A DNA stretch of 64,000 nucleotides. It comes from Luteococcus sp038433135 (GTDB taxonomy: Bacteria; Actinomycetota; Actinomycetes; Propionibacteriales; Propionibacteriaceae). Each line of letters opens with the position of its first letter. Within the stretch, counting starts at the first letter, position 1. Of the stretch, positions 33,260 through 40,844 are shown in pieces. Below the pieces are notes generated by a model. That model was not told where the DNA came from, searched no databases, and worked only from the letters and a program-made list of their open reading frames with translations. Location of the stretch: contig NZ_JBCDMV010000002.1 of the NCBI RefSeq assembly GCF_038433135.1, forward strand, positions 379,428 to 443,427. The letters run 5' to 3'. The position numbers and the translations under genes were made by a program.

Positions 33260-33679
33260 TCACTGGAATTCCCACGGATTGATCAGGGTGAGTCCCAGTC
33301 CCTCGAAGTCGCGGACATTGCGGGTGGCCAGACTGGCATCGACGGTGAGGCAGGTGGCGGCGATCAGGCCGTCGAAGCCGGCCAGTGGGCGGCCCGAGAG
33401 CCGACGGCGGGCGACGCATTCCGCGTAGCGGTCGGCCATCTCCTCGGTCAGCGGGAGGCAGGCTCCCAGCGTCATCAGGGCTCGCTGGATGTCGGCGCCC
33501 AGCTCGTCCCTTCGTCGCCCTTCGGGGAGACTCGCGACGCCGGACAGCAGCTCGGCTCGGGTGATCAGCGTCGTCACCGGTGTTTCGCGCAGCGACCGGA
33601 ACCATGTCCGCACGGGCGGCGCGGCGTGCTGCCCCTTGAGGATTTCCGACACCACATTGGTGTCCAGGACGATCACCAC
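33260..33679 (-). CDS. FitB/VapC PIN-domain toxin
   Basis: 139 residues from ATG 33679, overlapping the antitoxin stop. MVIVLDTNVVSEILKGQHAA (first Asp), TRAELLSGVASLPEG (Glu), AGFDGLIAATCLTVDASLAT (Asp) and RNVRDFEGLGLTLINPWEF are all intact. FitB-type tRNA or mRNA endonuclease. Confidence 0.9.
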   Translation of the reverse strand: MVIVLDTNVVSEILKGQHAAPPVRTWFRSLRETPVTTLITRAELLSGVASLPEGRRRDELGADIQRALMTLGACLPLTEEMADRYAECVARRRLSGRPLAGFDGLIAATCLTVDASLATRNVRDFEGLGLTLINPWEFQ

Positions 33680-33912
33680 TGCTCCGAGCCGCGGGTGAGT
33701 TCCCGGCTGGGAATCTCCAGCTCGACGCCGTCGTATCGATCGCCGATCTCGGCCAATTGCTCAATCCACGACAGATCCGTGCGGGATGGCTGCAGCGCGG
33801 AGAGCAGAATGTCGCGCGCCTCCGCTTCCATGGAACGGCCGTGTGCGGCCGCGCGCAGCCGTAACCGCTGCTTTGCCTCCTCGGGGAGCTTGCGAACCGT
33901 GATCGCCGTCAT
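33673..33912 (-). CDS. FitA-type ribbon-helix-helix antitoxin
   Basis: 79 residues. MTAITVRKLPEEAKQRLRLR, then AAAHGRSMEAEARDILL is the FitA ribbon-helix-helix; the C-terminal acidic tail blocks the toxin. TATCAT on this strand (33919-33924) lies 6 bases before ATG 33912, so leaderless, and it is buried in the palindrome at 33916-33931. Confidence 0.9.
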   Translation of the reverse strand: MTAITVRKLPEEAKQRLRLRAAAHGRSMEAEARDILLSALQPSRTDLSWIEQLAEIGDRYDGVELEIPSRELTRGSEQW

Positions 33913-33915
33913 GCA

Positions 33916-33931
33916 GCAATGATATCAATGC
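33916..33931. promoter_or_regulatory. FitA operator candidate
   Basis: GCAATGATATCAATGC, a 16-bp palindrome with one mismatched pair, covers the -10 of the fitAB promoter; autorepression is expected. Confidence 0.55.
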
Positions 33932-33968
33932 AACAAGACCCAACCCGGTCCAGTCCCGGCTAGGTGGC

Positions 33969-34772
33969 TCAGGAGCCGGCGAACAGGATGAAGCTGGCCA
34001 CCATCACGGCCATGCCGGCGATCATTCCGTAGATCGTCTGGTGCTTGTCCGTCGCATAGCGCCAGGAGCCGGGCAGCAACTCGTCGACCGCCAGGAAGAC
34101 CATCATTCCGCCGACGATGCCGTAGAAGATGCCGAAGAAGGCCGGTGGCACCACCCAGCTGACCAGGGCTGCGCCGATCAACCCGCCGAGCGGTTCGGTC
34201 AGGCCGGAAACCGTCGCCCACCAGAAGGCCTTGCTGCGGGACTTCGTCGCGGCATAGACCGGGGCGGCCACGGCGATGCCTTCCGGGATGTTGTGGATGG
34301 CGATCGCCGTGGCCAGGGTGAGGCCCACCTGCTGGTCCTGATAGGAAGTGAAGAAGGTGGCCATGCCCTCCGGGAAGTTGTGCAGCGCCAGCACCAGCGC
34401 GGCCAGGAGCGCGGAGCGCATCACCTGCTGGGTGGCGGTGATGCTGCTGGAGCTGAGCTCGGCGCCCTCCTGCTCATTGGGGTTCAGCGCCGACGGCAGC
34501 AGCCGGTCGATGCCGAGCACCGCGGCTATCCCGACGAAGAAGGCCGCCCACACCACCATCATGGCGCCTCGCTCGGAAGTGCCGGTCTGGCGCAGGTAGT
34601 CGACGCCCAGTGGGACGATCTGCACCAACGAGATCAGCAGCATGGCGCCGGCCGCGAAGGCCAGGGCGACGGCCAGGTACTCGCGTTGCGGGCTGCGGTT
34701 GCGCACCGCCATGGCGCCGCCCACGCAGGTTGCGAGGCCGGCCAGGAGTGAGATCAGCAGCGCGAGTACCAT
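33969..34772 (-). CDS. ZIP-family divalent metal transporter
   Basis: 267 residues from ATG 34772; TAGACT on this strand ends 7 bases before it, so leaderless. Eight-helix ZIP/GufA type: MVLALLISLLAGLATCVGGA, VLALHNFPEGMATFF and IAIHNIPEGIAVAAPVYAAT carry the HNxPEG metal motifs, and GLTEPLGGLIGAALVSW follows. Imports or balances zinc/iron/manganese across the cytoplasmic membrane. Specificity cannot be told from sequence. Confidence 0.9.
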   Translation of the reverse strand: MVLALLISLLAGLATCVGGAMAVRNRSPQREYLAVALAFAAGAMLLISLVQIVPLGVDYLRQTGTSERGAMMVVWAAFFVGIAAVLGIDRLLPSALNPNEQEGAELSSSSITATQQVMRSALLAALVLALHNFPEGMATFFTSYQDQQVGLTLATAIAIHNIPEGIAVAAPVYAATKSRSKAFWWATVSGLTEPLGGLIGAALVSWVVPPAFFGIFYGIVGGMMVFLAVDELLPGSWRYATDKHQTIYGMIAGMAVMVASFILFAGS

Positions 34773-34826
34773 CCACCGGAGTCTAGGGGTGCCGTGGGCC
34801 GCGGGCTTGAGCGGCTCGGTCTCGCC

Positions 34827-35567
34827 TCAGCAGCGAACCTTCGGCTTCTGGGCGGTGGGGCCGGTGTTGCGGCACACCTCGAGGCCCCGCTTCCGCAGGC
34901 CGGTGACCATCTGCTCCACGGCGGTGGGGTTGAAGGCCTTGTGCTGCATGTGCATCAGCACGGTGTCGCCGGGCCTGGCGGTGCGCACCACGTAGCGGAC
35001 CACCGTGGTGCGGCTCTTCCCGCGCCAGTCATTGGTGTCCACGGTCCACAGCCAGATCCGCATCCCCTTGTCGGCCGCGGCGCGGCGCACGGTCTTGTTC
35101 TGCGCGCCGTAGGGTGGCCGCAGGTAGTTGGCCTGCACGCCGGGTGTCCCGAGTTCCCTCGTGATACCGCGGTAGCTGAGCCTGGTCAGCTTGGGGTGGT
35201 TGTTGCTGTGGTTGAAGACGTACATGCCGTGCTTGCGGGCGAAGGTCACGTCGATCTTGCCGCTGCGGACACACTGGCCGGTGGGGAAGAGCACCAGGCT
35301 CACCCTGAGCTGCTTCGCGGCCAGCACGGTGCGTCGGAAGTCACGCACCGAGCGCGGGCAGTCGTCGTAGCTCAGCACCACGCGACGGGTGGTGTTCGGC
35401 CCCCGGAACTGGTTGTACGCCGAGCTCGTGCCCTTGGCGACGATCGGAGTGGCTGGGCGCTCTGGGATCGGTGTGCCCTGGGCCTGTGTTGGCAGCCCGG
35501 CGCTCAACAGCAGCAGGCTGGTCCCTCCAATGGCAATCGACCGTGCGACCCGCTTGCTTCCCGACAT
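34827..35567 (-). CDS. secreted polysaccharide deacetylase-family protein
   Basis: 246 residues from ATG 35567 with GGGAGAG 5 bases upstream. Signal peptide (RSIAIGGTSLLLLSAGLPTQ AQG). NodB-homology motifs: RRVVLSYDDCP (MT1), FNHSNNHPKL (MT2, HxxxH), NYLRPPYGAQN (MT3) and IWLWTVDTNDW. Removes acetyl groups from cell-wall or extracellular glycan. MT1 has Cys where Gly is usual. Monocistronic. Confidence 0.85.
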   Translation of the reverse strand: MSGSKRVARSIAIGGTSLLLLSAGLPTQAQGTPIPERPATPIVAKGTSSAYNQFRGPNTTRRVVLSYDDCPRSVRDFRRTVLAAKQLRVSLVLFPTGQCVRSGKIDVTFARKHGMYVFNHSNNHPKLTRLSYRGITRELGTPGVQANYLRPPYGAQNKTVRRAAADKGMRIWLWTVDTNDWRGKSRTTVVRYVVRTARPGDTVLMHMQHKAFNPTAVEQMVTGLRKRGLEVCRNTGPTAQKPKVRC

Positions 35568-35727
35568 GTCTGCTCTCCCCTGAGACGTTATGGCTGGGCA
35601 GCTGCCCAACTCCGTGCTACGCCTCGAAGGGGTCGGTCTCCGGCCCGACCCGGACGAGCTTCAGCCCAGCTCCAGACGCGGCGTGTCGTCAGCTGCTCGC
35701 GTCGGGTGGACACGCCTCTGTGGGTAG

Positions 35728-35741
35728 TAGACAATTGTCTA
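35728..35741. promoter_or_regulatory. perfect 14-bp palindrome, antitoxin operator candidate
   Basis: TAGACAATTGTCTA, immediately before the SD (AAGGGGAGG) and 12 bases before the antitoxin ATG. AT-rich in an otherwise GC-rich stretch. Confidence 0.65.
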
Positions 35742-35753
35742 AAAGGGGAGGCC

Positions 35754-36014
35754 ATGAAGACGATCAGCATTGGTGAACTGCGACAGAACCCCACCGGGAT
35801 GCTTCGTGAGGTGCGCAGCGGTGCGGTGTACGCCGTCACCGACCGGGGTGAGGCCGTCGCGCGGATCACCGGTGTGCAACGGCAACGCTGGATTCCCAGC
35901 GTGGATCTCAACGAGCTGCTGCAAGAACTTGGCCCCGACGCCGAGTGGCTGGCGACGGTGCAGGGGGCACGGGCAGCCGAATCCCCCCGCGACCCGTGGG
36001 AGTCCTGCGGATGA
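35754..36014 (+). CDS. Phd/YefM-type antitoxin
   Basis: 86 residues from ATG 35754 with AAGGGGAGG upstream. MKTISIGELRQNPTGMLREV, then AVYAVTDRGEAVARITG is the Phd/YefM DNA-binding fold; the C-terminal DAEWLATVQGARAAE helix should neutralise the toxin. Its TGA overlaps the toxin ATG. Confidence 0.9.
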   Translation: MKTISIGELRQNPTGMLREVRSGAVYAVTDRGEAVARITGVQRQRWIPSVDLNELLQELGPDAEWLATVQGARAAESPRDPWESCG

Positions 36015-36397
36015 GCAGGGCACTGCTGGACACCAACCTGCTGATCTCCGGCGACCTGTTGCAGCCGGGCTTCGAGGTGACCGTCTCGTCGCTGACCTGG
36101 GCCGAGCTTGGCTACGGGGTCCGCAAGGCGACCGACCCGTTGGAACGGGCGCGTCGCGAGCGACGCCTGGCGCGGCTGCGGGCGGTCCTGGGTGAGGGGC
36201 TTCCCTTCGACGATGCCGCAGCGGAGGCCTACGGCGTCGTGTGCGGGCTGGTGCTGGAGTCGGGCCGTGATGTCCGCGGGCGTGCCATCGATCTGATGAT
36301 CGCAGCGACGGCTGCTGCACACGGGGCGGCCGTGATCACCCGGAATCCCAAGGACTTTGCCGGGCTCGAGGGTCTGGTGGAGGTGGTTGGCGTCTGA
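36011..36397 (+). CDS. VapC-type PIN-domain toxin
   Basis: 128 residues from ATG 36011 (ATGA overlap). MSRALLDTNLLISGDLLQPG, LTWAELGYGVRKATD, RGRAIDLMIAATAAAHGAAV and ITRNPKDFAGLEGLVEVVGV hold all acidic PIN residues. Paired with the Phd-type antitoxin rather than a VapB ribbon-helix-helix, as in the FitB/VapC-Phd hybrids of actinobacteria. Confidence 0.9.
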   Translation: MSRALLDTNLLISGDLLQPGFEVTVSSLTWAELGYGVRKATDPLERARRERRLARLRAVLGEGLPFDDAAAEAYGVVCGLVLESGRDVRGRAIDLMIAATAAAHGAAVITRNPKDFAGLEGLVEVVGV

Positions 36398-36407
36398 CCG
36401 GGCGCCC

Positions 36408-36998
36408 TCAACCCCAGATGCCAGAACTGCCGCGCCGCCAGGAACCCACCAGGTGGGTGTCGACGATCCCCACCGCCTCCATCAACGCGAACATCGTCGT
36501 GGGGCCGACGAAGCGGAAGCCGGCCTTCTTCAGCGCCGTGGACAGCGCGACCGATTCCGGCGACTGGCTGGGGACGTCCGCAGCCGTGTGGGGGTGAGGG
36601 GTCTGGTCTGGTTGGAAGCCCCAGATGAAGTCCGCCAGGCCGCCGTGTTCCCGCAGTGCCACCGTGGCGCGGGCATTCGCAATCGTCGCGTCGATCTTGC
36701 GGCGGTTGCGGACGATCCTGGCGTCGGCCATCAGCCGTTCGACGTCATCCTCTCTGAAGGCGGCCACGCTGTCCGGCTCGAAATTGGCGAAGGCCGCGCG
36801 GAAGTTCTCCCGCTTGCGCAGGATGGTGGCCCAGCTCAATCCCGCCTGGAAGGCCTCCAGACTCAGTCGCTCGAACAACCCGCGCTCGTCACGCACGGGC
36901 ATGCCCCATTCCTCGTCGTAGTAGCGACGAAGCAGATCGTCCTGTGACGCCCACACCGGACGGGCCTTGCCGTCCTCCCCGATCACCAGATCACTCAT
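36408..36998 (-). CDS. tag: DNA-3-methyladenine glycosylase I
   Basis: 196 residues from ATG 36998. RRYYDEEWGMPVRDERGLFE, LSLEAFQAGLSWATILRKRE and GFRFVGPTTMFALMEAVGIV with the terminal THLVGSW are the Tag signatures (Trp/Glu base pocket, zinc-snap His). Excises 3-methyladenine in alkylation repair. The nearby Cys of the usual zinc site is not evident near the N-terminus (canonical enzymes start with RCxW), so this is the zinc-less form. Confidence 0.92.
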   Translation of the reverse strand: MSDLVIGEDGKARPVWASQDDLLRRYYDEEWGMPVRDERGLFERLSLEAFQAGLSWATILRKRENFRAAFANFEPDSVAAFREDDVERLMADARIVRNRRKIDATIANARATVALREHGGLADFIWGFQPDQTPHPHTAADVPSQSPESVALSTALKKAGFRFVGPTTMFALMEAVGIVDTHLVGSWRRGSSGIWG

Positions 36999-37160
36999 GG
37001 CTCCATGCTGACACCCGGCTCTGACATTTCTTGAGATCGCAGCGGCACCGACGCAACCATGGTCCGCCGGCCTCGCAATCACGATCCCCGGGCCTGTCGG
37101 GGGGTTCTCACCCACGGATCCGTTCACCTGCGCGTCGTCTGGCATCCCTAGCCTTCCTCC

Positions 37161-38405
37161 GTGCCGACACCAGAACCGCAAGCAACGCTGGCCCGACGAC
37201 TGGGCCTGACCGACGCCGTGATGATCGGGCTGGGCTCCATGTTCGGCGCCGGCGTCTTCTCCGCCTTCGCCCCGGCCGCCGCGGCCGCGGGGCAGTGGTT
37301 GCTGCTCAGTCTGGCGATCGCGGCCGTCGTCGCCTTCGCGAATGCGACGTCGTCCGCCCAGCTCGCCGCCCGCTACCCAACCAGCGGTGGCACCTACTTC
37401 TACGGCCGTGAAGAGCTGGGGCAGTGGCCGGGTTTCCTGGCCGGCTGGTGCTTCGTGATCGGCAAGACTGCCTCCTGTGCGGCGATGGCGCTGACCGTCG
37501 CCTCCTACTTGGCGCCGTCGCAATGGCAACGCCCGCTGGCGATCGCCGCGGTCTGGGCGCTGGCCGCGGTCAACATGTTCGGCGTCACCCGCACCGCCCG
37601 GCTGGCCCGGATCCTGGCGGTGGTGGTGCTGGTGGTGCTGACCGGCGTCGTGCTGCTCGGCTGGCTCGGGGAACCAGCAGCTCCCATCCGGCAGGCGGCC
37701 GTCGGCGGCAGTCCGCTCGGAATCCTGCAGGGTGCCGGTCTGCTCTTCTTCGCCTTCGCCGGCTACGCCCGGATCGCGACGATGGGTGAGGAGGTCACCG
37801 AACCCCGTCGGACCATTCCGCGCGCCATCATCCTGGCGCTGGGCATTGCCCTGCTGGTCTACGTCGCCGTCGCCCTGACCCTGCTGCGGGTGCTGGGCGC
37901 CGACGCCCTGGCCGCCAGCCCGGCCCCCATCGCCGACGCCGTGAGGGCCGTGGGCGCAACCTGGGCGCAACCCGTTGTCCGATTCGGTGCCGCGGCCGCG
38001 GCCCTGGGGGCGCTGCTCAGCCTGGTCACCGGCGTCGGCCGCACCAGCCTGGCGATGGCCCGCGAAGGCGACCTTCCCCGCGCCCTGGCGGCGGTGGACC
38101 CGACCCATCAGGTGCCCCGTCGGGCCGAGGCCACGCTGGCGGTGGTGCTCACCGTCCTGCTGCTGGTCACAGACCTGCGCGGCGCGATCGGCTTCTCCAG
38201 CTTTGGGGTGCTGCTCTACTACTTCGTCGCCAATGCCTCGGCCTGGCACCAGCGCGAGGGGCGGCTCTACCCCCGGGCCCTACAGGGTCTGGGCATGCTG
38301 CTCTGCCTGGTGCTGGTGGTCACCCTGCCCACGGCGTCGGTTCTGGCCGGGCTGGTGGTGCTGGCGATCGGCGTGCTGGGGCGCGTGCTGCTGCGCCGGG
38401 ATTGA
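37161..38405 (+). CDS. APC-family amino acid permease
   Basis: 414 residues from GTG 37161; TAGCCT (37149-37154) ends 6 bases upstream, so leaderless. About 12 TM helices: LGLTDAVMIGLGSMFGAGVF (TM1 with the GxG substrate turn), TSGGTYFYGREELGQWPGFL, LLFFAFAGYARIATMGEEVT (TM6 region) and RRTIPRAIILALGIALLVY. Proton-coupled uptake of an amino acid or amine; substrate unknown. The short C-terminal loop resembles the cationic/basic APC branch of actinobacteria. Confidence 0.87.
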   Translation: MPTPEPQATLARRLGLTDAVMIGLGSMFGAGVFSAFAPAAAAAGQWLLLSLAIAAVVAFANATSSAQLAARYPTSGGTYFYGREELGQWPGFLAGWCFVIGKTASCAAMALTVASYLAPSQWQRPLAIAAVWALAAVNMFGVTRTARLARILAVVVLVVLTGVVLLGWLGEPAAPIRQAAVGGSPLGILQGAGLLFFAFAGYARIATMGEEVTEPRRTIPRAIILALGIALLVYVAVALTLLRVLGADALAASPAPIADAVRAVGATWAQPVVRFGAAAAALGALLSLVTGVGRTSLAMAREGDLPRALAAVDPTHQVPRRAEATLAVVLTVLLLVTDLRGAIGFSSFGVLLYYFVANASAWHQREGRLYPRALQGLGMLLCLVLVVTLPTASVLAGLVVLAIGVLGRVLLRRD

Positions 38406-38474
38406 CCCACGCCCGGTGCCCGGGGTGCGCTGGCGCCACGGCCGCTTCCACCGGCAACCCCCACGCAGACATGA

Positions 38475-38508
38475 GCCGACCCGGCGGGCACGGGCCCGCC
38501 GGGTCGGC
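38475..38508. terminator. bidirectional hairpin between permease and VWA genes
   Basis: A 15-bp perfect GC stem (38475-38489 with 38494-38508) and ACGG loop between two convergent stop codons; no T tract. Confidence 0.75.
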
Positions 38509-38532
38509 ATCAGATGGTGTTGGTCAGCATGT

Positions 38533-40668
38533 TCAGGCGTCGTCCTTGGCGGACCACGGGTTGGGCGGCGGCGTCTGCTGGTTGCCGGGCTGCGCCTTGG
38601 CGCCGGGCTGACCGCCCTGGTTCGGATCGCCAGGAGCCGCAGGACCGGTGGAAGTCGCGCCCTGGCTGCCGGAGGCCGGCGGCCACGTCGTCGGGTACTG
38701 GCCTGATCCGTTGGTGGCATTCGGGTGGCCACCGGTCGTCGGAGCGGCCGACGCAGCACGTCGCCGACGCAGCGCGACCGTCACCCCACCGGCCACCAGC
38801 GCGAGCCCGGCCAGGCCCAGCAGGGCGGGCATCACATTGCCGTCCTTCTTCTCTTCACTGGCCGAGGTGGCCTCGGTGCTCTCGGTGGAGGTTGCCTCGG
38901 CGGTGGCCGACTCGGTCGGCTCCTCGGTGGGCTCGGTGCTCGTCTCCGCGCTGGCGGACTCGCTGGCCGTCGCCTCGGGAGCGGCGCTCTGCGACGATGG
39001 CGCAACCTCGCCCTTCTTCGCGTAGACCGGCACGCCCTGCACGGGCTCGTCGACGCTGGCCACGAAGCGGTAGGGGACGGAGACCTTGGGGCCGTTGGTG
39101 GCGCCCCGCACGGTGACGACGAGGGTGTAGTTCCCCGCGAGCCAGGCACTGTTGCTCGTGTAACGGTGCACCCGCTTGAAATTCACATTGACCATCGTCA
39201 GCGAAGGCGAGGAGTCCCAGTCCGCCAAGGTCGTGGTGTCCTTGGTGATCATGTTGCCCGTGGGGTCCAGCAGCTTGGTGGTCAGCCACATCTTGTTGTT
39301 CTTGTAGGTCTTGGCCAGGGAGGCCGACGGCTTGGGGATCTGGACCTTGACGCCCATCGTCTGTCCCCAGCCCACCGGCATCTTGTAGGTCTGGATCTCG
39401 CCGGTCTTGACATTGGTCTCGTAGGTGACGCCACTCTCCACCGCGGCGGCATTGGCCAGCTGGTTGCCGCCGACGAGGGTTTTTCCGGCGGCCAGTGTGG
39501 GCACCGCGATGTCGTAGTTGTTGGGAGGCTCGGGCAGGTCGGCGAGGTTCGTCACCGGGGGCACCTCGGTGACCCGAAGCTGCAGCGGGCGCACCGCCGT
39601 GTCGGCGTCGGTGCCATCCCGGCTGACCCGCATCAACAGGTCGGTGGACGTGTCACAGGCGTCGTCCCCCGAGTACTGCGGCACCTGGGCGGCGGCGGTG
39701 AGCGTCGTCGAGCTGCCGTCCGACGAGCCGGAGCCGGTCTGGGATGAGCAGGTGGTGCTGCCGGCGATGAGCTCGATCTTGAGTGAGTCGTTGTGACCCA
39801 TCACGGGTTCCAGCAGCGCGGAGGCGGCAATCGTCGAGTGGGGGATGGTGCGGTGCAGTTGGTAGTAGCGGGTGCCGGCATCGGTGCCGGGCGCGCCCAG
39901 GCTGTCCACATAGTCACCCACCTGGATGCTGGGGGCGCCGACGGCGGTCGGGGTGCCGGCCACCTTCTTGCCCATGTAGCCGGTGGGGCGGATGCTCTGG
40001 GCCTGGGACTTCTCCAGGGCATCGGAGAGCTGGTCGGCGTTCTTGGCGTCGTAGTACTTGCCCTTGCCCTTGCCCGCGATGCACTGCAGCTGCTTGCGGG
40101 TCTTGTCGTCGACACCCAGGCCCACCACGTTGATGGAGATGTCGACGCCCTTGGCGGCGATCTTCTCGGCAGCCGCGCACGGGTCCGGCTCACAGGTGGC
40201 CTCGCCGTCGCTGACCAACACGATGGAACGCTTGCCCTTGTCGCCCAGATCCTTGGCGGCCTCCTCCAGGGCATAACCGATCGGCGTCTCGCCGTAGGGC
40301 TTGTGGGTGCTGACCGCAGCCTGCAGGGCCGCCTTGTTGTTGGTGCCCATGGGCACCACCAGCTGCGAATCCTGGCAGGCGCCCTTGTCATTCTTGTTCT
40401 CGACGGTGGCGCCGAAGACTCGCAGGCCGACCTGTGCGTCGACCGGCAGTTCGGAGATCACCGACGTGAGGGACTTCTTGGCGGCGTCGATCTTGGTCAT
40501 GCCGCCCTGTGCCGGATCCTTCATGGACCCCGAGGAGTCCAGCAGCAGGATCATCCGGCCGTCGTCGGCATCATCGGCGCGGGCGTCGGGGCTGGTGACC
40601 AGCAGACTGCCGGTCAAGCCGATTCCGAGTGCCAGCACCGCAAGGCTGCTTCGTGATCGATGTGTCAT
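38533..40668 (-). CDS. secreted VWA-domain protein with C-terminal membrane anchor
   Basis: 711 residues from ATG 40668 with AGGAGG upstream. Signal peptide (LAVLALGIGLTGSLLVTSPD ARA). The VWA domain begins at MILLLDSSGSMKDPAQGG (MIDAS DxSxS), with MTKIDAAKKSLTSVI and IVLVSDGEATCEPDPC. A long beta-rich middle region follows, then a Glu/Ser/Thr-rich linker, a TM helix (ALLGLAGLALVAGGVTVAL) and a proline/glutamine-rich cytoplasmic tail ending NPWSAKDDA. Likely an adhesion or protein-binding envelope factor. It is divergent from a Ser/Thr kinase gene; its cytoplasmic tail could be a substrate. Confidence 0.85.
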   Translation of the reverse strand: MTHRSRSSLAVLALGIGLTGSLLVTSPDARADDADDGRMILLLDSSGSMKDPAQGGMTKIDAAKKSLTSVISELPVDAQVGLRVFGATVENKNDKGACQDSQLVVPMGTNNKAALQAAVSTHKPYGETPIGYALEEAAKDLGDKGKRSIVLVSDGEATCEPDPCAAAEKIAAKGVDISINVVGLGVDDKTRKQLQCIAGKGKGKYYDAKNADQLSDALEKSQAQSIRPTGYMGKKVAGTPTAVGAPSIQVGDYVDSLGAPGTDAGTRYYQLHRTIPHSTIAASALLEPVMGHNDSLKIELIAGSTTCSSQTGSGSSDGSSTTLTAAAQVPQYSGDDACDTSTDLLMRVSRDGTDADTAVRPLQLRVTEVPPVTNLADLPEPPNNYDIAVPTLAAGKTLVGGNQLANAAAVESGVTYETNVKTGEIQTYKMPVGWGQTMGVKVQIPKPSASLAKTYKNNKMWLTTKLLDPTGNMITKDTTTLADWDSSPSLTMVNVNFKRVHRYTSNSAWLAGNYTLVVTVRGATNGPKVSVPYRFVASVDEPVQGVPVYAKKGEVAPSSQSAAPEATASESASAETSTEPTEEPTESATAEATSTESTEATSASEEKKDGNVMPALLGLAGLALVAGGVTVALRRRRAASAAPTTGGHPNATNGSGQYPTTWPPASGSQGATSTGPAAPGDPNQGGQPGAKAQPGNQQTPPPNPWSAKDDA

Positions 40669-40758
40669 GACTTGGTCCTCCTGAACGGCCCGGGCTCGCC
40701 GGGGGATACGGGTACATCTAACCGAGTGAGAGGCTCACTCCTTTGCGGTGTTTACGAA

Positions 40759-40771
40759 TGCAAATTTTGCA
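40759..40771. promoter_or_regulatory. TGCAAA-T-TTTGCA inverted repeat
   Basis: Perfect 6-bp arms with one central T, in the gap between the divergent VWA and kinase genes. It shares its half-site with the element before the HTH gene (42017-42032). Confidence 0.5.
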
Positions 40772-40844
40772 CATGGGTGGCGTGCTGTCAAGCACTTGGT
40801 GATCACAACCTGGGGGCGCGCTGGGTGGCATGCTGTTGCCTGAC

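Noticed and set aside
37085..37110. CCCCGGGCCTGTCGGGGGG as a terminator or repeat copy
   Set aside because: Short imperfect hairpin without matching arms of the repeat family and no gene ending there.
36999..38249. Upstream continuation of the tag frame, antisense to the APC permease
   Set aside because: The tag start at 36998 has a good context; the extension is a repetitive Gly/Arg/Gln shadow.
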